From Tritrichomonas musculus (lineage: Eukaryota; Parabasalia; Tritrichomonadida; Tritrichomonadidae): a stretch of 64,000 bases of DNA. Positions 42,111 through 53,334 of this stretch are shown piece after piece. Location: positions 248,001 through 312,000 of the forward strand of contig JAPFFF010000063.1 in NCBI GenBank assembly GCA_039105265.1, given 5' to 3'. Within the stretch, counting starts at the first letter, position 1; each line of letters starts with the position of its first letter. The position numbers were made by a program, and so were the translations under genes. Below the pieces are notes generated by a model, which made no database searches, was not told the DNA's origin, and saw nothing but the letters and a program-made list of their open reading frames with translations.

Positions 42111-42360
42111 TTTAAGGTACAAATCCAGTACGTTATTTTTTGAATAGGAGAACGTTTATTATTTGAATAGTTGCATGTCTCTGAAAAAGTTTAAATTGAC
42201 TAGGTTTGTTTTTGACACTTATTTTACAATTTATATAAACATTATGACATGTTATATGAAATGGATGAAAATAATCGTTTTTTATTTAACATGTCATCTT
42301 ATTCTTTGAGAATGTCAAAAAAAATTGCGGTTACTAAACGTACTGGATTTGTACCTTAAA
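42111..42360. mobile_element. 250-bp MITE with TTAA target site
   Basis: Perfect 24-bp terminal inverted repeats start TTTAAGGTACAAATCCAGTA on the left and return at 42,337-42,360. If TTAA on each side is taken as the duplicated target, the repeats proper begin GGTACAAATCC. TTAA duplication is the habit of piggyBac and Kolobok elements; Kolobok is known from trichomonads, but the sequence alone does not choose. No coding capacity. It lies 44 bp from the foldback element. Confidence 0.65.
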
Positions 42361-43136
42361 TAAAAGCAAAAATATGTTAATTTATATTTGATATATCATT
42401 CAATATAATAAATAAATGATTTAATTTTATTTGTCAATCAAAATAAAAATAAATTACAGTAAAGGACATTTTATTTCATATTTAACTTTTTAAAAAATCA
42501 TTATAATCTGTTAAATATGCAAAATATTAAATATAATATTAAATATAAAAATATTTTTAATGAATATCGATTTCAAATTTCAGATATATAAAATATAACC
42601 CTTAAACACTGATAAGGAATCATAACTGATTGATAGTCGAATATTGACTGAAAGTAGCATGGTTGTTTAAATTGGAATGATAAACCTTTTTTGAAATCAT
42701 TAGATTTTTTTATAATACTTTTGTAATATAAGTTATTGAAATAAATATTTCCTTTACTATTCTATAAATATAGTGTTTTCTTTTAAACTATTTAACATTA
42801 TTAGATTAAACATCAATATTAGAATTTTTTTCAATTAATCATTAAGTATTGAAAATATTTTATTTTTATAGAAATATTCAAATGCATGGTATTATTTTCT
42901 TGTTAAATTTCAAAAACACGATTATTCATGAATATATTTATATTTTTTATACTCAGAAAAAATTGAGAAAATCTTATTAAAAAATTTTTAAAGCAAATAT
43001 TCACAAAAAATTCAATTAATAATTAAGGAAATAAGAATATGTTTATAAATGCAAAAAAATAATTTGTTTTTATTTGATCATATTATATATTAAGCATGTC
43101 AACAATGGCCTCCATAGATTTAAAATCCAAAACTGG
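42361..43136. other. Gene-free A+T-rich DNA
   Basis: No coding frame, RNA or clear repeat seen. Confidence 0.4.
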
Positions 43137-44533
43137 TTTTTAATAGAGGTGCGGACACCTACTTTTCTTTTTTAACGTTTATAAAAATATGTATATCTTT
43201 TTATTTATTAATAATTACTAAATAACATTTTGATATTATATTCTAGTGCATTTATTTTATATATTTATTATTTAAATGTTTTAAAATATCAATTATATAG
43301 TTTATAATAACACAAACAAGTATCCTATGAAAATAACCCAATCCAGCCACCTGATGGATGGATTGAATTTATAATGATTAATTTATATATATATTGGAAA
43401 TTAATGATTAATTATGCATTTTGTTATTTTATAAATATTTCATATTTTGTTAAAAAGTTCATTTTAATGAATTTTTACATATTTTTTTGAAATATCTAAA
43501 TAAATAAAGAATTTATTTTGATTATAATTACATTTAGATATATTACATTTAATTTAATAAAGATTTGCTAAATTTAGTTTAATTTGATTCAGGGGGACGA
43601 GCTGCAAAAATCAATTTTAAAATCATAAACATTAATAACGATTTTTTTTCAATAAGACATTTTTATTAAAATATTAAGCAAATATCTTTTTATATTTATA
43701 TGTATATCATAGATTATATAACTTTTAATAATATTATATATATTATTAAAATATTTAAAATAAATATAAACAATTAATAAACTTTATATAACTGTATATT
43801 CTAAATATTGAACGATTATAATTTCAAATCGTTTCGCATAAAATGTTAATTTGAGAGAAATGAAATAAATAATTTTCTTTATATATTTTGAAGTTTAATT
43901 TAAATTTAAATCAAATGGAGACAGTTTTTTTTCATTATTTTTTTTTTCATAAATTTTGAATAAAAAAATTTTCGAGAATAAAATTGAGAAAATAGTAAAT
44001 AATAATTGAGAGTCGTTACATTTAAATTCATATCTTAATATGTAAATTATTATTTTATTATATTATAATAATTATATGATATATATAAAATATAAAACAA
44101 TTATATATTAAATAAATAATTTTAAAATACTTTTTTTTATTAAATTTGGCCCATTTTCATTTTCTAATTTTTTTTTTTGGGCCACTTTAAGTGGAAACTA
44201 TATCATACATTAATAATTGAATAATAACAAACGAAACACATTTTTTTAAATAGTATAAAAATGATTTTTATCATGTTTTTATTACTTTGTTTCTTCTAAA
44301 TAATAGATTTTTCTATCAATTACATAATTTCTATAGTTTACATATTTTTTTATTTTTTTCAGTGGTTTATTTTTTTCTACCTCAGAAAAAAAATCATATA
44401 TCGCCACAAGTCGGCCCCGTGGACGAAAATAATGAATAATTATATCATTTTAATGCTCATAAAAAATAATTAATATATGCAAATTTTGGTGCGAATCTAA
44501 ATCACTTCACCCTGTCCGCACCTCTTTTTTAAT
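43137..44533. mobile_element. Non-autonomous hAT/P-like element, 1.38 kb, with 8-bp duplication
   Basis: The 8-bp direct repeat TTTTTAAT at 43,137-43,144 and 44,526-44,533 encloses an element that starts AGAGGTGCGGACA (43,145) and ends with the exact reverse complement TGTCCGCACCTCT (44,525). Both features are perfect. The interior is more than 80 percent A+T with no long frame. An 8-bp duplication and short terminal repeats fit hAT or P superfamilies. The first six bases (AGAGGT) equal those of the complete transposon at 52,683, so that element's transposase could be the source of mobility; this is inference. Confidence 0.7.
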
Positions 44534-45641
44534 GGTGGTTTTTAAGTTTTGTTGTCAAAAATTTTCATTAAAAATTTTTCATTTTTTTCGAGTAATATTT
44601 TAATATGGCATTTTACACCATGAATATTTAATAGACACTTTTATGCCATTTTACACCCAAAGTAAAATAAAAACCTTAACGTTCTCCTCCATGGTTTTTA
44701 AAAACGTTTTTTATGATTTTTTGTTTTATTTGTGAGGGAAACGATCATTTCCGATCAAAATACATTGAAATAAAAACCATAAAAAGTTTTTTTAATAAAG
44801 CCATTCAAAAAGTTGATATTTAGAATTTTTCTTTCTCTACGAATCGTAAACAATTTAATCTGATTTTAATTTATATTAAATTAAATATTTATTCTTATTT
44901 ATAATCATTGAAAAAAAAAAATGCTGCCCCTTCTTTTATCAGTAATATTTTGAAAGGTTGTCCCAAGCCTTTTGAATCCAACTTTATAATATGAGATAAT
45001 CTAATGATATATTTATTTTTTGATAGGATATGAAATAATGAATAATCATTAAAATTATGTTAAAAAAGTTTTTTTTTTATTTGTTGAAAAATTCTCGATA
45101 TATTTAATCTAAATAGGCATTATAGATATTAATTTAGATTTACAAAATATACGATATTATTTAATCATATATATTATATTGTATAATATTATATTAATTA
45201 ATTGCTTATGATATCTAGACAATATTAATTTTTAAAATTCAGAATGCATTCAAATAATAAAATATATTTATCTCATTTTTATAAAATATATTTCTTTGCA
45301 TAAAAACAACTTTTTGGCGAATGGAGGTCCATTCGCTGCGCTCGACACGGCCTTGGGTGTATGTAGACTTCAGGTCATTACATTAATCAATTAATTGATT
45401 ATATAAAAAAAACCTCTTTTTTATGTACTCTTTACCATAATTTTTTCCTCTCAAACTTCATTTTTTTTTTTTTTTTTTTTTTGAGAGAAAAAATTTGAGA
45501 AAATAAAGAAGTTTGAGATAAAATAAGTAAAGGAAATAAAATAAAATGTGAGAAAAAATAATACTAAATTCTAAAGTAAAGGACTCATTTAAAACGTGAG
45601 AAAATATTAAATTCTGGAATAAAATAAACATCAGAATTTAA
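44534..45641. other. Spacer with repeat ends and a GC-rich hairpin
   Basis: It contains the word (A)TGGCATTTTACACC and a variant (about 44,606 and 44,643). It also holds one end of the GTCCCAAGC repeat family (44,960-44,989), a poly-T run of about 21 at 45,463-45,482 flanked by complementary TCTCAAACTTC and GAAGTTTGAGA, and the hairpin described separately at 45,317. No gene is seen. Confidence 0.45.
45317..45349. repeat. GC-rich perfect hairpin (GCGAATGGA) in A+T-rich DNA
   Basis: GCGAATGGA and TCCATTCGC are separated by two bases, followed by TGCGCTCGACACGG. The 35-bp island has far higher G+C than anything within several kb. A similar word, TTCGCT(G/A)CGCTC, occurs in the hairpin at 61,537. 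Confidence 0.5.
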
Positions 45642-46504
45642 TAAATTCTAAAGGTCGTACAACTAAATTGAATAAAAAATAAAATTAAATAAATTTATAT
45701 TTATCTTAATAAATAATTTAATTAATAATTATAATATATAATTTATATATTTTATATCCAATATTATAAAATGTAATGGTTGAAATAAAGACTTTAATTA
45801 AAATTCAATATATATCGATTTCTTATATATTTGCATCATTTAAAAAATATAAATGTCATTTGAATGGATATACTATGTGTTATACAAATAATATTTTACT
45901 TTTTGACGAAATCCTTCAGTAATTGAAATATTAAACTTTTTATATTTATGAAACCAATCAACTAAATCTTCATTTTTAGAAAAAACTGACATTTGTTTTA
46001 GAATGAAATTCAAATATATTAGAAAGTAAATGCATATAAATAAAATTGTATTCGTCATTTGGCTCCTGTAACGTCCAATTTTTTTAAAATCATCATTTAA
46101 TAATTCAACAAATTCAATTTTTCTGCATTTTTGGCTAAAAAATGAATTTTTTTTTTTCAATAATAATAACTATTTTTATATAACACTTAATGTTTTACAA
46201 GCATATAAAAAGATATCAAAAGAATTAATGATTAAAATAAATTATATAAAAAGTTATCGCTATTCTAAATTTTTATATAGTGTTATAAAATTCTTATCAA
46301 AAATAATTAAAATAAATTGAGATAAAATACTCAAATTTATTTTCTGAAGAAAATTTAATATATACTTATATCCTTTTAGTTTTTATTTTAATTTGAATTT
46401 TGTACGATGCTGATTATTATTATTATAATAAAATATAATTAGTTTAAACAAACCAATCATTGAGTTTTACTGATAAAATTCAGTTGTACGACCTTTTAAA
46501 TTCT
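45642..46504. mobile_element. Non-autonomous element, 847 bp, 8-bp duplication
   Basis: TAAATTCT at 45,642-45,649 and 46,497-46,504 is a perfect 8-bp direct repeat. Between them the element begins AAAGGTCGTACAACT and ends AGTTGTACGACCTTT, perfect 15-bp terminal inverted repeats. One minus-strand frame inside (95 codons at 45,873-46,160, Lys/Phe-rich) has no recognisable domain and I do not call it a gene. Superfamily: hAT- or P-like by duplication length. Confidence 0.7.
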
Positions 46505-47009
46505 TTAAAAATAGTATGAGAGTTTGCATTCAAAAAGTTTGATAAATTGAAAGAAATTGAGAACTTGCTATATCTATTTGTGAATCTCCGTTGCTAATAT
46601 TTTATCAATTATTTATCACATTCTGTGATTAGAATTGCATTTTAAATTGAAAAGGAACAGTATTCATATTATTTTCTGAGTGATTTCAAAAAGTCAATTA
46701 TATGACTATTATTTAAATAGAAAACGTTAAATATTATTTTTTCGACCATTTAATAATATCTTTAAAGAATAACAACAAATATTGATTTTTTAATTTTATT
46801 AATTTTATAAAATAGCCATAAAATGACTTTAAATGCTCAAGAATCATTGGTTTATTTTTTATTGGCATTTAATCCCAATGTTAGTGAAAAGATGATCTTT
46901 TAAAAATTCATTGCTTACCAACTCCAATTGAATTTTTTATTTTAATTCAATTTTTAAATACTTCAGTTGATAAGATATAATGTCATTTTCTTTTTAAGAA
47001 GATATTGTA
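46505..47009. other. Upstream region of the Pmp-like gene
   Basis: A+T-rich. It carries an initiator-like TCATT at 46,983 and no other feature. Confidence 0.4.
46983..46987 (+). promoter_or_regulatory. Initiator-like element of the Pmp-like gene
   Basis: TCATTTTC with the presumed +1 A at 46,985, 25 nt before the ATG. It fits the trichomonad initiator pattern at the far end of the usual distance. Confidence 0.45.
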
Positions 47010-50000
47010 ATGCTCGCTGTTTTTGCATTTTTATTTCAACTATCCTTAAGTCTCCAGGAAAAAGTTCCCAAATTAATTAAAGAAGGAGAATCAGTAGGAA
47101 ATAGGATTAATAATACTAATGTTGCTATTAATGAAGATGGAAAAGAATTTTCCAATTTAGATTATTCAAATGAAAATGGTGCTGCAATTAATATTGATAA
47201 ACAGAGAGTTAATTGTACCTTAACAAATTGTAAATTTAATTTTTGCAAAGCGAAAAATGGTGGTGCCATTTATATATATTATGCAGGCAAAAAGTATAAT
47301 TATACTTTTGAAATTTCAGGTTCCACATTTTCAAATTGCGAATCGCTATTAGATGGAGGTGCAATTTATGTTAAGAACACGCAAGAAGAACAGCACTTTT
47401 TTTATTTAAAAGATTGCACATTTACTAAAAACAAAGCAGGAAACAATGGAGGAGCCATATATGCCGAAGTTAGAGATTCACTCCAAATTGCAAATTGTAA
47501 TTTCAATAATAATCAAGTTGCCTCTAGTAATTACAATGGATCTTCAATTTATTGCAAACTCGGTTGGATCCAAAATGTTGGTGATTCATTTGATGAACTA
47601 AATCTCACAAAAAGCACATTTACCTTTACTCCAGATGAAAACAACTTAATCAATATCTACATTAAAAACAACTGCAACATTGAATGCAATTCAAATCCAA
47701 TTGCTGAAGTTTTTATTGGTGGCTGTATATTTTCTGCAAACAGCCAATCATCCACCGAATTCAAGCATTTATTAATTGACTCTTTTGGAACTGGCTTCAA
47801 ATCAGTCAATTTCGTTGAATGCAATTGCGTCAGACAAGGAAAAAATACTGTCCAAATTCCAACCAAGTTCACTCTTGAAAACTTCAATTTTGATTGCAAA
47901 GGAGATACATGCACTCCAGGTGAAGTAATTCCAGGAGTTCCGGATGTTACAGCTCCGCCTGCTGTTGTTCCACCAACGGATAACGGATCAGACGAAGGCT
48001 ACGATGTAGTAACTGAAAAAGTCGAAAAGAACATGGAAAATGTCACAGTTACAATCCGTAAATCATCATTCAGAAACCTTAAAGATACTAGTGCCAATGG
48101 CGGAGGTGCAGTTTTAGTTCAAAGAAGTAATATTACAATTGAAGACAGTAAATTCATTTCAAATGAAGCCACAAAAGGAGGAGGAGCCATAAACATTTAC
48201 TTAACAAGAAATGATGAAATTAATGGTGTTAAATATCGTCCTCCCTTATTCTGCACAATTATTAGATGCAAATTCATGAGTTGCACAGCAGACTTTGGTG
48301 GAGCAGCCTATTTACGTTCAACACAACCAAATATTCATTCAATAACTGTTGAAGACTGCACATTCGCATCTAATACAGCAAGCAAATATGGAGGTGCAAT
48401 ATATACTGAAGCCCGTGATGAATTCCTTATGCAACGTTGCATTTTTTATAATAATAATGCATCTGAAGGCTCATCAATATGGTTAACAGTTGGAAATGCT
48501 GCGGGTAGTGATACTAATGATACAGCAATTCTATTGGACAACCAATTTGTTGCACACCAAGATAGTTTGTCTAACGTTTATATTAAGAGTGTCAAAATAA
48601 CCAGTGAAACATTAAATGCACATGCAAGCATTATTATTGGAGGTTGCACATTCAATGCTCTTAATAATCCAACCAACTCTGAATACAAGAACTTGAAAAT
48701 GGTTGAAGGCTGTGACAAAGGTTTCCAAAGTATTACATTTACTGGATGCAATTGCTTCATGCAAGATTCAAACACAGTATCAATACCATCAAAATTTAGC
48801 ATTACAAATGTTCAATTTAAGTGCAGCTCAATAGATACATGTAAACCTGGAAGTGTTGCTCCACCTGAAATAGTTACACCAACGCCAGCACCTACACCAG
48901 ACACAGATAAATATATTCCAAGTAATAGAATTTTTGCCCCCAAAGAAAAAGTTGATTTAACAAAGTATAAATTTACAAGTCTTGTTGTTAATGAAAATGG
49001 TGCTGCAATTTTTATGAACGATACAGGAAGAGCTAGTTGTTCATTAGTTAATTGTAAATTTGATTCTTGCCATGCACAAAATGGTGGTGCTTTGTATTTA
49101 GATTATGCAACTAAAAACAAATATGTTTTATTTATTTCCGGATGTCAATTTAATAAATGTGAAGCAGATCAAAATGGTGGTGCCATTTATTTATCATCTA
49201 CACAATCAAATTTGTATAGTCTTTCAATTGTTTCTACTACATTTACATCAAATAAAGCAGGAAGCGAAGGTGGTGCTGTTTACTTAAGTGTTCGTGATAA
49301 CTTCACAATGAAACAATGCATATTCACAGATAATGAGGCAGCACAAAAAGGTTCTTCATTATGGTGCCAAGTTGGATGGCAAAATGGAGCAGTTAATAAC
49401 ATTGTTTCATTCACTGACAACACATTTACATTTGCACCAAAAGCAGGTTCAGTAAATGTTTACTTCACAAACAAGATGATTAATGCTTCAAAGAATAATT
49501 TAAATGCTGGTCTTGTGTTGGGAATGTCTAGATTTTCAACAAGGCGAAGTTCAAATGTTGACTTTAAACATCTCGAAATTACAAATTCTGGTGACGGATT
49601 CCAACAAATTAATTTCGCTGATTGTGTTTGTGTTCAACAAGGATCAGAAACAGTTTCTCTTCCAGAAGGTTTATCAGCTAAAGGTTTCACATACAATTGC
49701 AATTCTTATGAATCATGTCAACCAAGTGAAGATGGTTACAAATATCATTCAAGAGTAGAAGATGTAGAAAGAACAGAGCCAATCAACTTAGAAGGTTACA
49801 AATTTGTCAGTTTAGAAGATACAACAGAAGGAAAAGGACCAGCAATCATAGTATATAAACATAGAACAAGTCTTACTGTTAAGAATTGCAAGTTTGAATC
49901 ATGTTACAGCAGCCAATTTGGTGGAGCTGTTTATGTCCAATACAGTGGTTCAAATAATGACACTTACATCTGCACAATCAGCAACAGTATTTTCAATAAT

Positions 50001-52511
50001 AATGAAGCAAAGACAAATGGAGGAGCTTTATATTGCTACATTACACAATCCAACACACACTCAATCACTGTATCTCATTGCACATTCAATTCAAACCAAG
50101 TTGGCAAGAATGGTGGTGCTGTCTATGCCTTAGTTCGTGATAGTTTCACACTAGAACATTGCACTTTTAATAATAATGATGCAAAAGGACTTGGAGCTTC
50201 AGTATGGTTAAGAATTGGAGATAAAGAAACTTACAATGTTAATGAAGCATTTGTTACTGATAACTCATTCACATTCTCACCAAAATATGCTGAATCAGTC
50301 AATGTTTATTTTGAAAGTAGCACTTTAAGTGATGACACAACACCAAATGCCAATCTTATTCTCAGCAAAAATATCTTTGACACAGTAGATGCAACTACAA
50401 CTGAATTCTTACATGTAAGCGTTGTTGCACCATCTGAATTTGAATCAATCAGATCTGAAGGTTGTAACTGTGTCAAACAAGGAAGTAAAACTGTTTCTTT
50501 ACCATTTTCATACAATCCAGAAATCTTATTCAACTTTGACTGCCAAAGCCTTGATCAATGCACAACTAAACAGCCAACACCAGCACCAACAGCAGATGCT
50601 GATGGTTACATTCCATCCCAAAGAATTGAACTTAATGTTGCACCAACTCTTACATTATCAAATACCAAATTTGTTGGAATTGAGAATGATAAAGAAGGAG
50701 GAGCAGTTTCATTAACTAAAGTCAGCTGTAGATTCACACAATGCAAGTTCGATAAATGCAAGACTAAATACAACGAAGAACGTGATAATGGAGGCGGTGC
50801 AATCTATCTTTCCTATGTTGGAAAAGATAGTGCTAATTACACAGCAATCATTGCTAACTGTGACTTTAACAATTGTGAAGCAACAACATATGGAGGTGCA
50901 ATTAACATCCACATTACACAGCCAGATAGTCATTCAGTAAACATTCAAGGATGCACATTCGCCAACAATAAAGCTGGCAAATCTGGTGGTGCAATTTATG
51001 CAATTGGAAGAGATTTATTAACCATTCAACACAGCAAATTCACTAACAATGAAGCTGCAAATGGTTCTTCATTATGGGTCACTGTTGGTTGGTATAATAA
51101 AAAGGCAGAAGATGGAGATCAATTCAATCTTTATGGAAATACATTTGAATTCAAACCTTCACAAACTAATCCAATCAATGTTTATGTTAAAAGCAATAAA
51201 TTAAATGAAGGATTCAATCCAAATGCTAACATTTTCATTGGCCATTGCACATTCATTGCTTCAAACATCGATGGTAACAGTCAGAAGCATTTAGTTGTAG
51301 ATGAAGATGGAACATTCCAATCGCTTGTTTTCACTGAATGCAATTGCATTCAAGGTGCCGAAAACACTGTTTCAATTAATGCTGCATCTAAGCCTAATTT
51401 AGAAAATGCTTTCCATTATAACTGCAACAATATTGATCAATGTCCATCAGGTTCTGAAAAGCCACCAGCATCTGGTGAATGCAGCAGTTATGAAAACAGA
51501 CGTGAATTGTATGGCAATGAATTCACAATTAAAAATTCTTGCTTCTACAATTTGAAATCTGCAACATCACGCGAAGGTGGAGCCATCCGTGCTGTCAACA
51601 CCAAACTTGAAGTAGAAGATTGCAGATTCAAGAGCTGTTCATCAGGAAATGACGGTGGTGCTATTTATGTCTGTTTCACAATCAAAGGTTGCGAATTTGA
51701 ACTTGAAAAATGTACATTTGAAGACTGTTCATCATCATCCCAAGGTGGTGCTGTTTTCTTTGACAACAACTTTGTTTCAGAATCATCCATTGAAGACTGC
51801 AAGTTCATTAATAACAAAGCATCTCAAAACGGAGGAGCTCTGTATTATGCACCATGTGGAAATTCCAAGTTATCTAAGTGTTTCTTCGTTAACAATAGTT
51901 GTACAAGCAGCGATAATATTCGTGGTTCTTCAATCTACGTCTACATTCAAAACCTTAACTCAAAGAGTGCATTAAAGAACTTGAAACTTCAAGATGATGA
52001 TGACAACAAAGTTGTCATTGAAGGAAATAGATTCAGAAGCCAGCCAGTCGAAGGTGCACAGCAAATGTACATCAATTTGAAGAAGACAGGAAACCTTCAA
52101 CTCGGTGAAAATGCATTCTCATTCAACGGAGTTAAAGAAGCACCAAAGGATTCGAAATATATACAAGTTCGTGCTGATGAAGGTGCACAACTCGCTGTAA
52201 CAGGTGAAATTTGTGTCGATTCAACCCAAACAGACTTGATTTCTGGAATTGACTCAAACATTAAATACGATTGCCACAGAGCTGACCAAGAATTCGACAG
52301 TCAACAACCTGGAGGAAAGAAAGGCAAGAAAAACGTTGGAATGATTGTTGGTATCGTTGTTGCTGTTGTTGTAGTAATCGTTGTCGTTGTAGTTGTAGTT
52401 GTAGTTGTCTTAAGAAAGAAGAAGAGTACACAATATATTAGCGACCTTGCTGACGATGTTGATAATCAATCAGGACCAGTGACAAACAATGATCCTGAAA
52501 TGGCAACATAA
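47010..52511 (+). CDS. Pmp-like (GGA-repeat) type I surface protein, 1,833 residues
   Basis: The protein begins with a signal peptide (MLAVFAFLFQLSLSLQEK). It is then built of about five tandem modules of some 280-330 residues plus a partial sixth. Each module holds right-handed beta-helix repeats with GGA(I/V/L)Y cores: I count 21 GGA motifs, with F-x-x-N/C and C-x-F-x-x-C partners. Each full module closes with a Cys-x(4-8)-Cys block (such as CKGDTCTPG, CSSIDTCKPG, CNSYESCQPS), and several are joined by Thr/Pro linkers (PTPAPTPDTD). A single membrane helix at about 1,776-1,800 (a run of Val/Ile) is followed by RKKK and an acidic tail of about 30 residues ending NDPEMAT. The repeat type is shared with chlamydial polymorphic membrane proteins and is a known trichomonad surface family. 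The stop reads TAAA. Adhesion is the expected but unproved role. Confidence 0.9.
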   Translation: MLAVFAFLFQLSLSLQEKVPKLIKEGESVGNRINNTNVAINEDGKEFSNLDYSNENGAAINIDKQRVNCTLTNCKFNFCKAKNGGAIYIYYAGKKYNYTFEISGSTFSNCESLLDGGAIYVKNTQEEQHFFYLKDCTFTKNKAGNNGGAIYAEVRDSLQIANCNFNNNQVASSNYNGSSIYCKLGWIQNVGDSFDELNLTKSTFTFTPDENNLINIYIKNNCNIECNSNPIAEVFIGGCIFSANSQSSTEFKHLLIDSFGTGFKSVNFVECNCVRQGKNTVQIPTKFTLENFNFDCKGDTCTPGEVIPGVPDVTAPPAVVPPTDNGSDEGYDVVTEKVEKNMENVTVTIRKSSFRNLKDTSANGGGAVLVQRSNITIEDSKFISNEATKGGGAINIYLTRNDEINGVKYRPPLFCTIIRCKFMSCTADFGGAAYLRSTQPNIHSITVEDCTFASNTASKYGGAIYTEARDEFLMQRCIFYNNNASEGSSIWLTVGNAAGSDTNDTAILLDNQFVAHQDSLSNVYIKSVKITSETLNAHASIIIGGCTFNALNNPTNSEYKNLKMVEGCDKGFQSITFTGCNCFMQDSNTVSIPSKFSITNVQFKCSSIDTCKPGSVAPPEIVTPTPAPTPDTDKYIPSNRIFAPKEKVDLTKYKFTSLVVNENGAAIFMNDTGRASCSLVNCKFDSCHAQNGGALYLDYATKNKYVLFISGCQFNKCEADQNGGAIYLSSTQSNLYSLSIVSTTFTSNKAGSEGGAVYLSVRDNFTMKQCIFTDNEAAQKGSSLWCQVGWQNGAVNNIVSFTDNTFTFAPKAGSVNVYFTNKMINASKNNLNAGLVLGMSRFSTRRSSNVDFKHLEITNSGDGFQQINFADCVCVQQGSETVSLPEGLSAKGFTYNCNSYESCQPSEDGYKYHSRVEDVERTEPINLEGYKFVSLEDTTEGKGPAIIVYKHRTSLTVKNCKFESCYSSQFGGAVYVQYSGSNNDTYICTISNSIFNNNEAKTNGGALYCYITQSNTHSITVSHCTFNSNQVGKNGGAVYALVRDSFTLEHCTFNNNDAKGLGASVWLRIGDKETYNVNEAFVTDNSFTFSPKYAESVNVYFESSTLSDDTTPNANLILSKNIFDTVDATTTEFLHVSVVAPSEFESIRSEGCNCVKQGSKTVSLPFSYNPEILFNFDCQSLDQCTTKQPTPAPTADADGYIPSQRIELNVAPTLTLSNTKFVGIENDKEGGAVSLTKVSCRFTQCKFDKCKTKYNEERDNGGGAIYLSYVGKDSANYTAIIANCDFNNCEATTYGGAINIHITQPDSHSVNIQGCTFANNKAGKSGGAIYAIGRDLLTIQHSKFTNNEAANGSSLWVTVGWYNKKAEDGDQFNLYGNTFEFKPSQTNPINVYVKSNKLNEGFNPNANIFIGHCTFIASNIDGNSQKHLVVDEDGTFQSLVFTECNCIQGAENTVSINAASKPNLENAFHYNCNNIDQCPSGSEKPPASGECSSYENRRELYGNEFTIKNSCFYNLKSATSREGGAIRAVNTKLEVEDCRFKSCSSGNDGGAIYVCFTIKGCEFELEKCTFEDCSSSSQGGAVFFDNNFVSESSIEDCKFINNKASQNGGALYYAPCGNSKLSKCFFVNNSCTSSDNIRGSSIYVYIQNLNSKSALKNLKLQDDDDNKVVIEGNRFRSQPVEGAQQMYINLKKTGNLQLGENAFSFNGVKEAPKDSKYIQVRADEGAQLAVTGEICVDSTQTDLISGIDSNIKYDCHRADQEFDSQQPGGKKGKKNVGMIVGIVVAVVVVIVVVVVVVVVVLRKKKSTQYISDLADDVDNQSGPVTNNDPEMAT

Positions 52512-52674
52512 ATTGATATTAAAAAAATATTTTATATTTGGTTATTTGTTTACCTTTTATTTTTAACTATTATGAAAGAAAAGAGTTTGAAAATTAAAGA
52601 AAAGAGAGATGACGTGAAAAAAAAACTTTCCGACACGGGGAGTCGAACCCCGATCCCGTGGATGAAAACCACGT

Positions 52675-52682
52675 ATCCTAAC
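52675..52682. repeat. 8-bp target-site duplication, left copy
   Basis: ATCCTAAC, identical to 56,073-56,080 and part of the tRNA-Glu D arm. Confidence 0.85.
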
Positions 52683-53169
52683 AGAGGTATTCCGACCAGA
52701 TAACATAAACGGTTGACTTCTGAAAAAGTCAATAATAAAATAAAAATATCTTTTAATAGGCATTATTTAATTTAATTTTGATCAAATATTTAAATATAAA
52801 ATCATTAAATATTACTATTTTTAGAATTATAATGCTTAGTATAATTCCAATAGATATAACATATTTTTGAACGTGTTTTTTTTATTTTACAGAAATGGAT
52901 GATATTCCAAAAAAATAGTTAAAGCGACACAAAAAATATATTTTATTTATTTTATTTTTTTTTGCCTTTTTAATAAAAAAATCAATGAATTAAAATTTGG
53001 ATTGAAATATTTGTTTGGTGAAGAAAAGAAAAAGAATTAATTCATTTATGATGTAAATGTAGGGCTCAAGTATTAAAAAAATATCAAGTTGTAATTGCTC
53101 TAGATTATGAAAATTGTCAATTTTTTTATTTGTTTTTATGAAGATGAAGATTTGAATTGATATAAAAGA

Positions 53170-53255
53170 TTTTGAATTGATATCTTTGAATTTTTGAAAG
53201 ATATATTGAAAGTAATGAAAGCGGTTTTTAATTTTTCAAAGATATCAATTCAAAA
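53170..53255. repeat. 21-bp perfect inverted repeat upstream of the transposase gene
   Basis: TTTTGAATTGATATCTTTGA plus A at 53,170-53,190 pairs exactly with 53,235-53,255. TTTGAATTGATAT also occurs once more just upstream (about 53,151). It could be a binding site for the element's own protein, a transcript hairpin near the 5' end, or a subterminal motif. Confidence 0.55.
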
Positions 53256-53334
53256 AATTTTATAAAAAATAAAAATTATTTATTGTATTTTGATTTCATT
53301 TTTATTAATTAGAAAACAAAAAATATCAATTAAA

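Noticed and set aside
45873-46160. 95-residue minus-strand frame within the 847-bp element
   Set aside because: Lys/Phe-rich, no domain, poly-Lys start from an A-run; too weak to call a gene in A+T-rich DNA.
47010-52511. Bacterial (chlamydial) contamination as the source of the Pmp-like gene
   Set aside because: The signal peptide, single C-terminal membrane helix with basic stop-transfer, A+T-rich codons, initiator-like motif and TAAA stop are all trichomonad-like; there is no autotransporter barrel.
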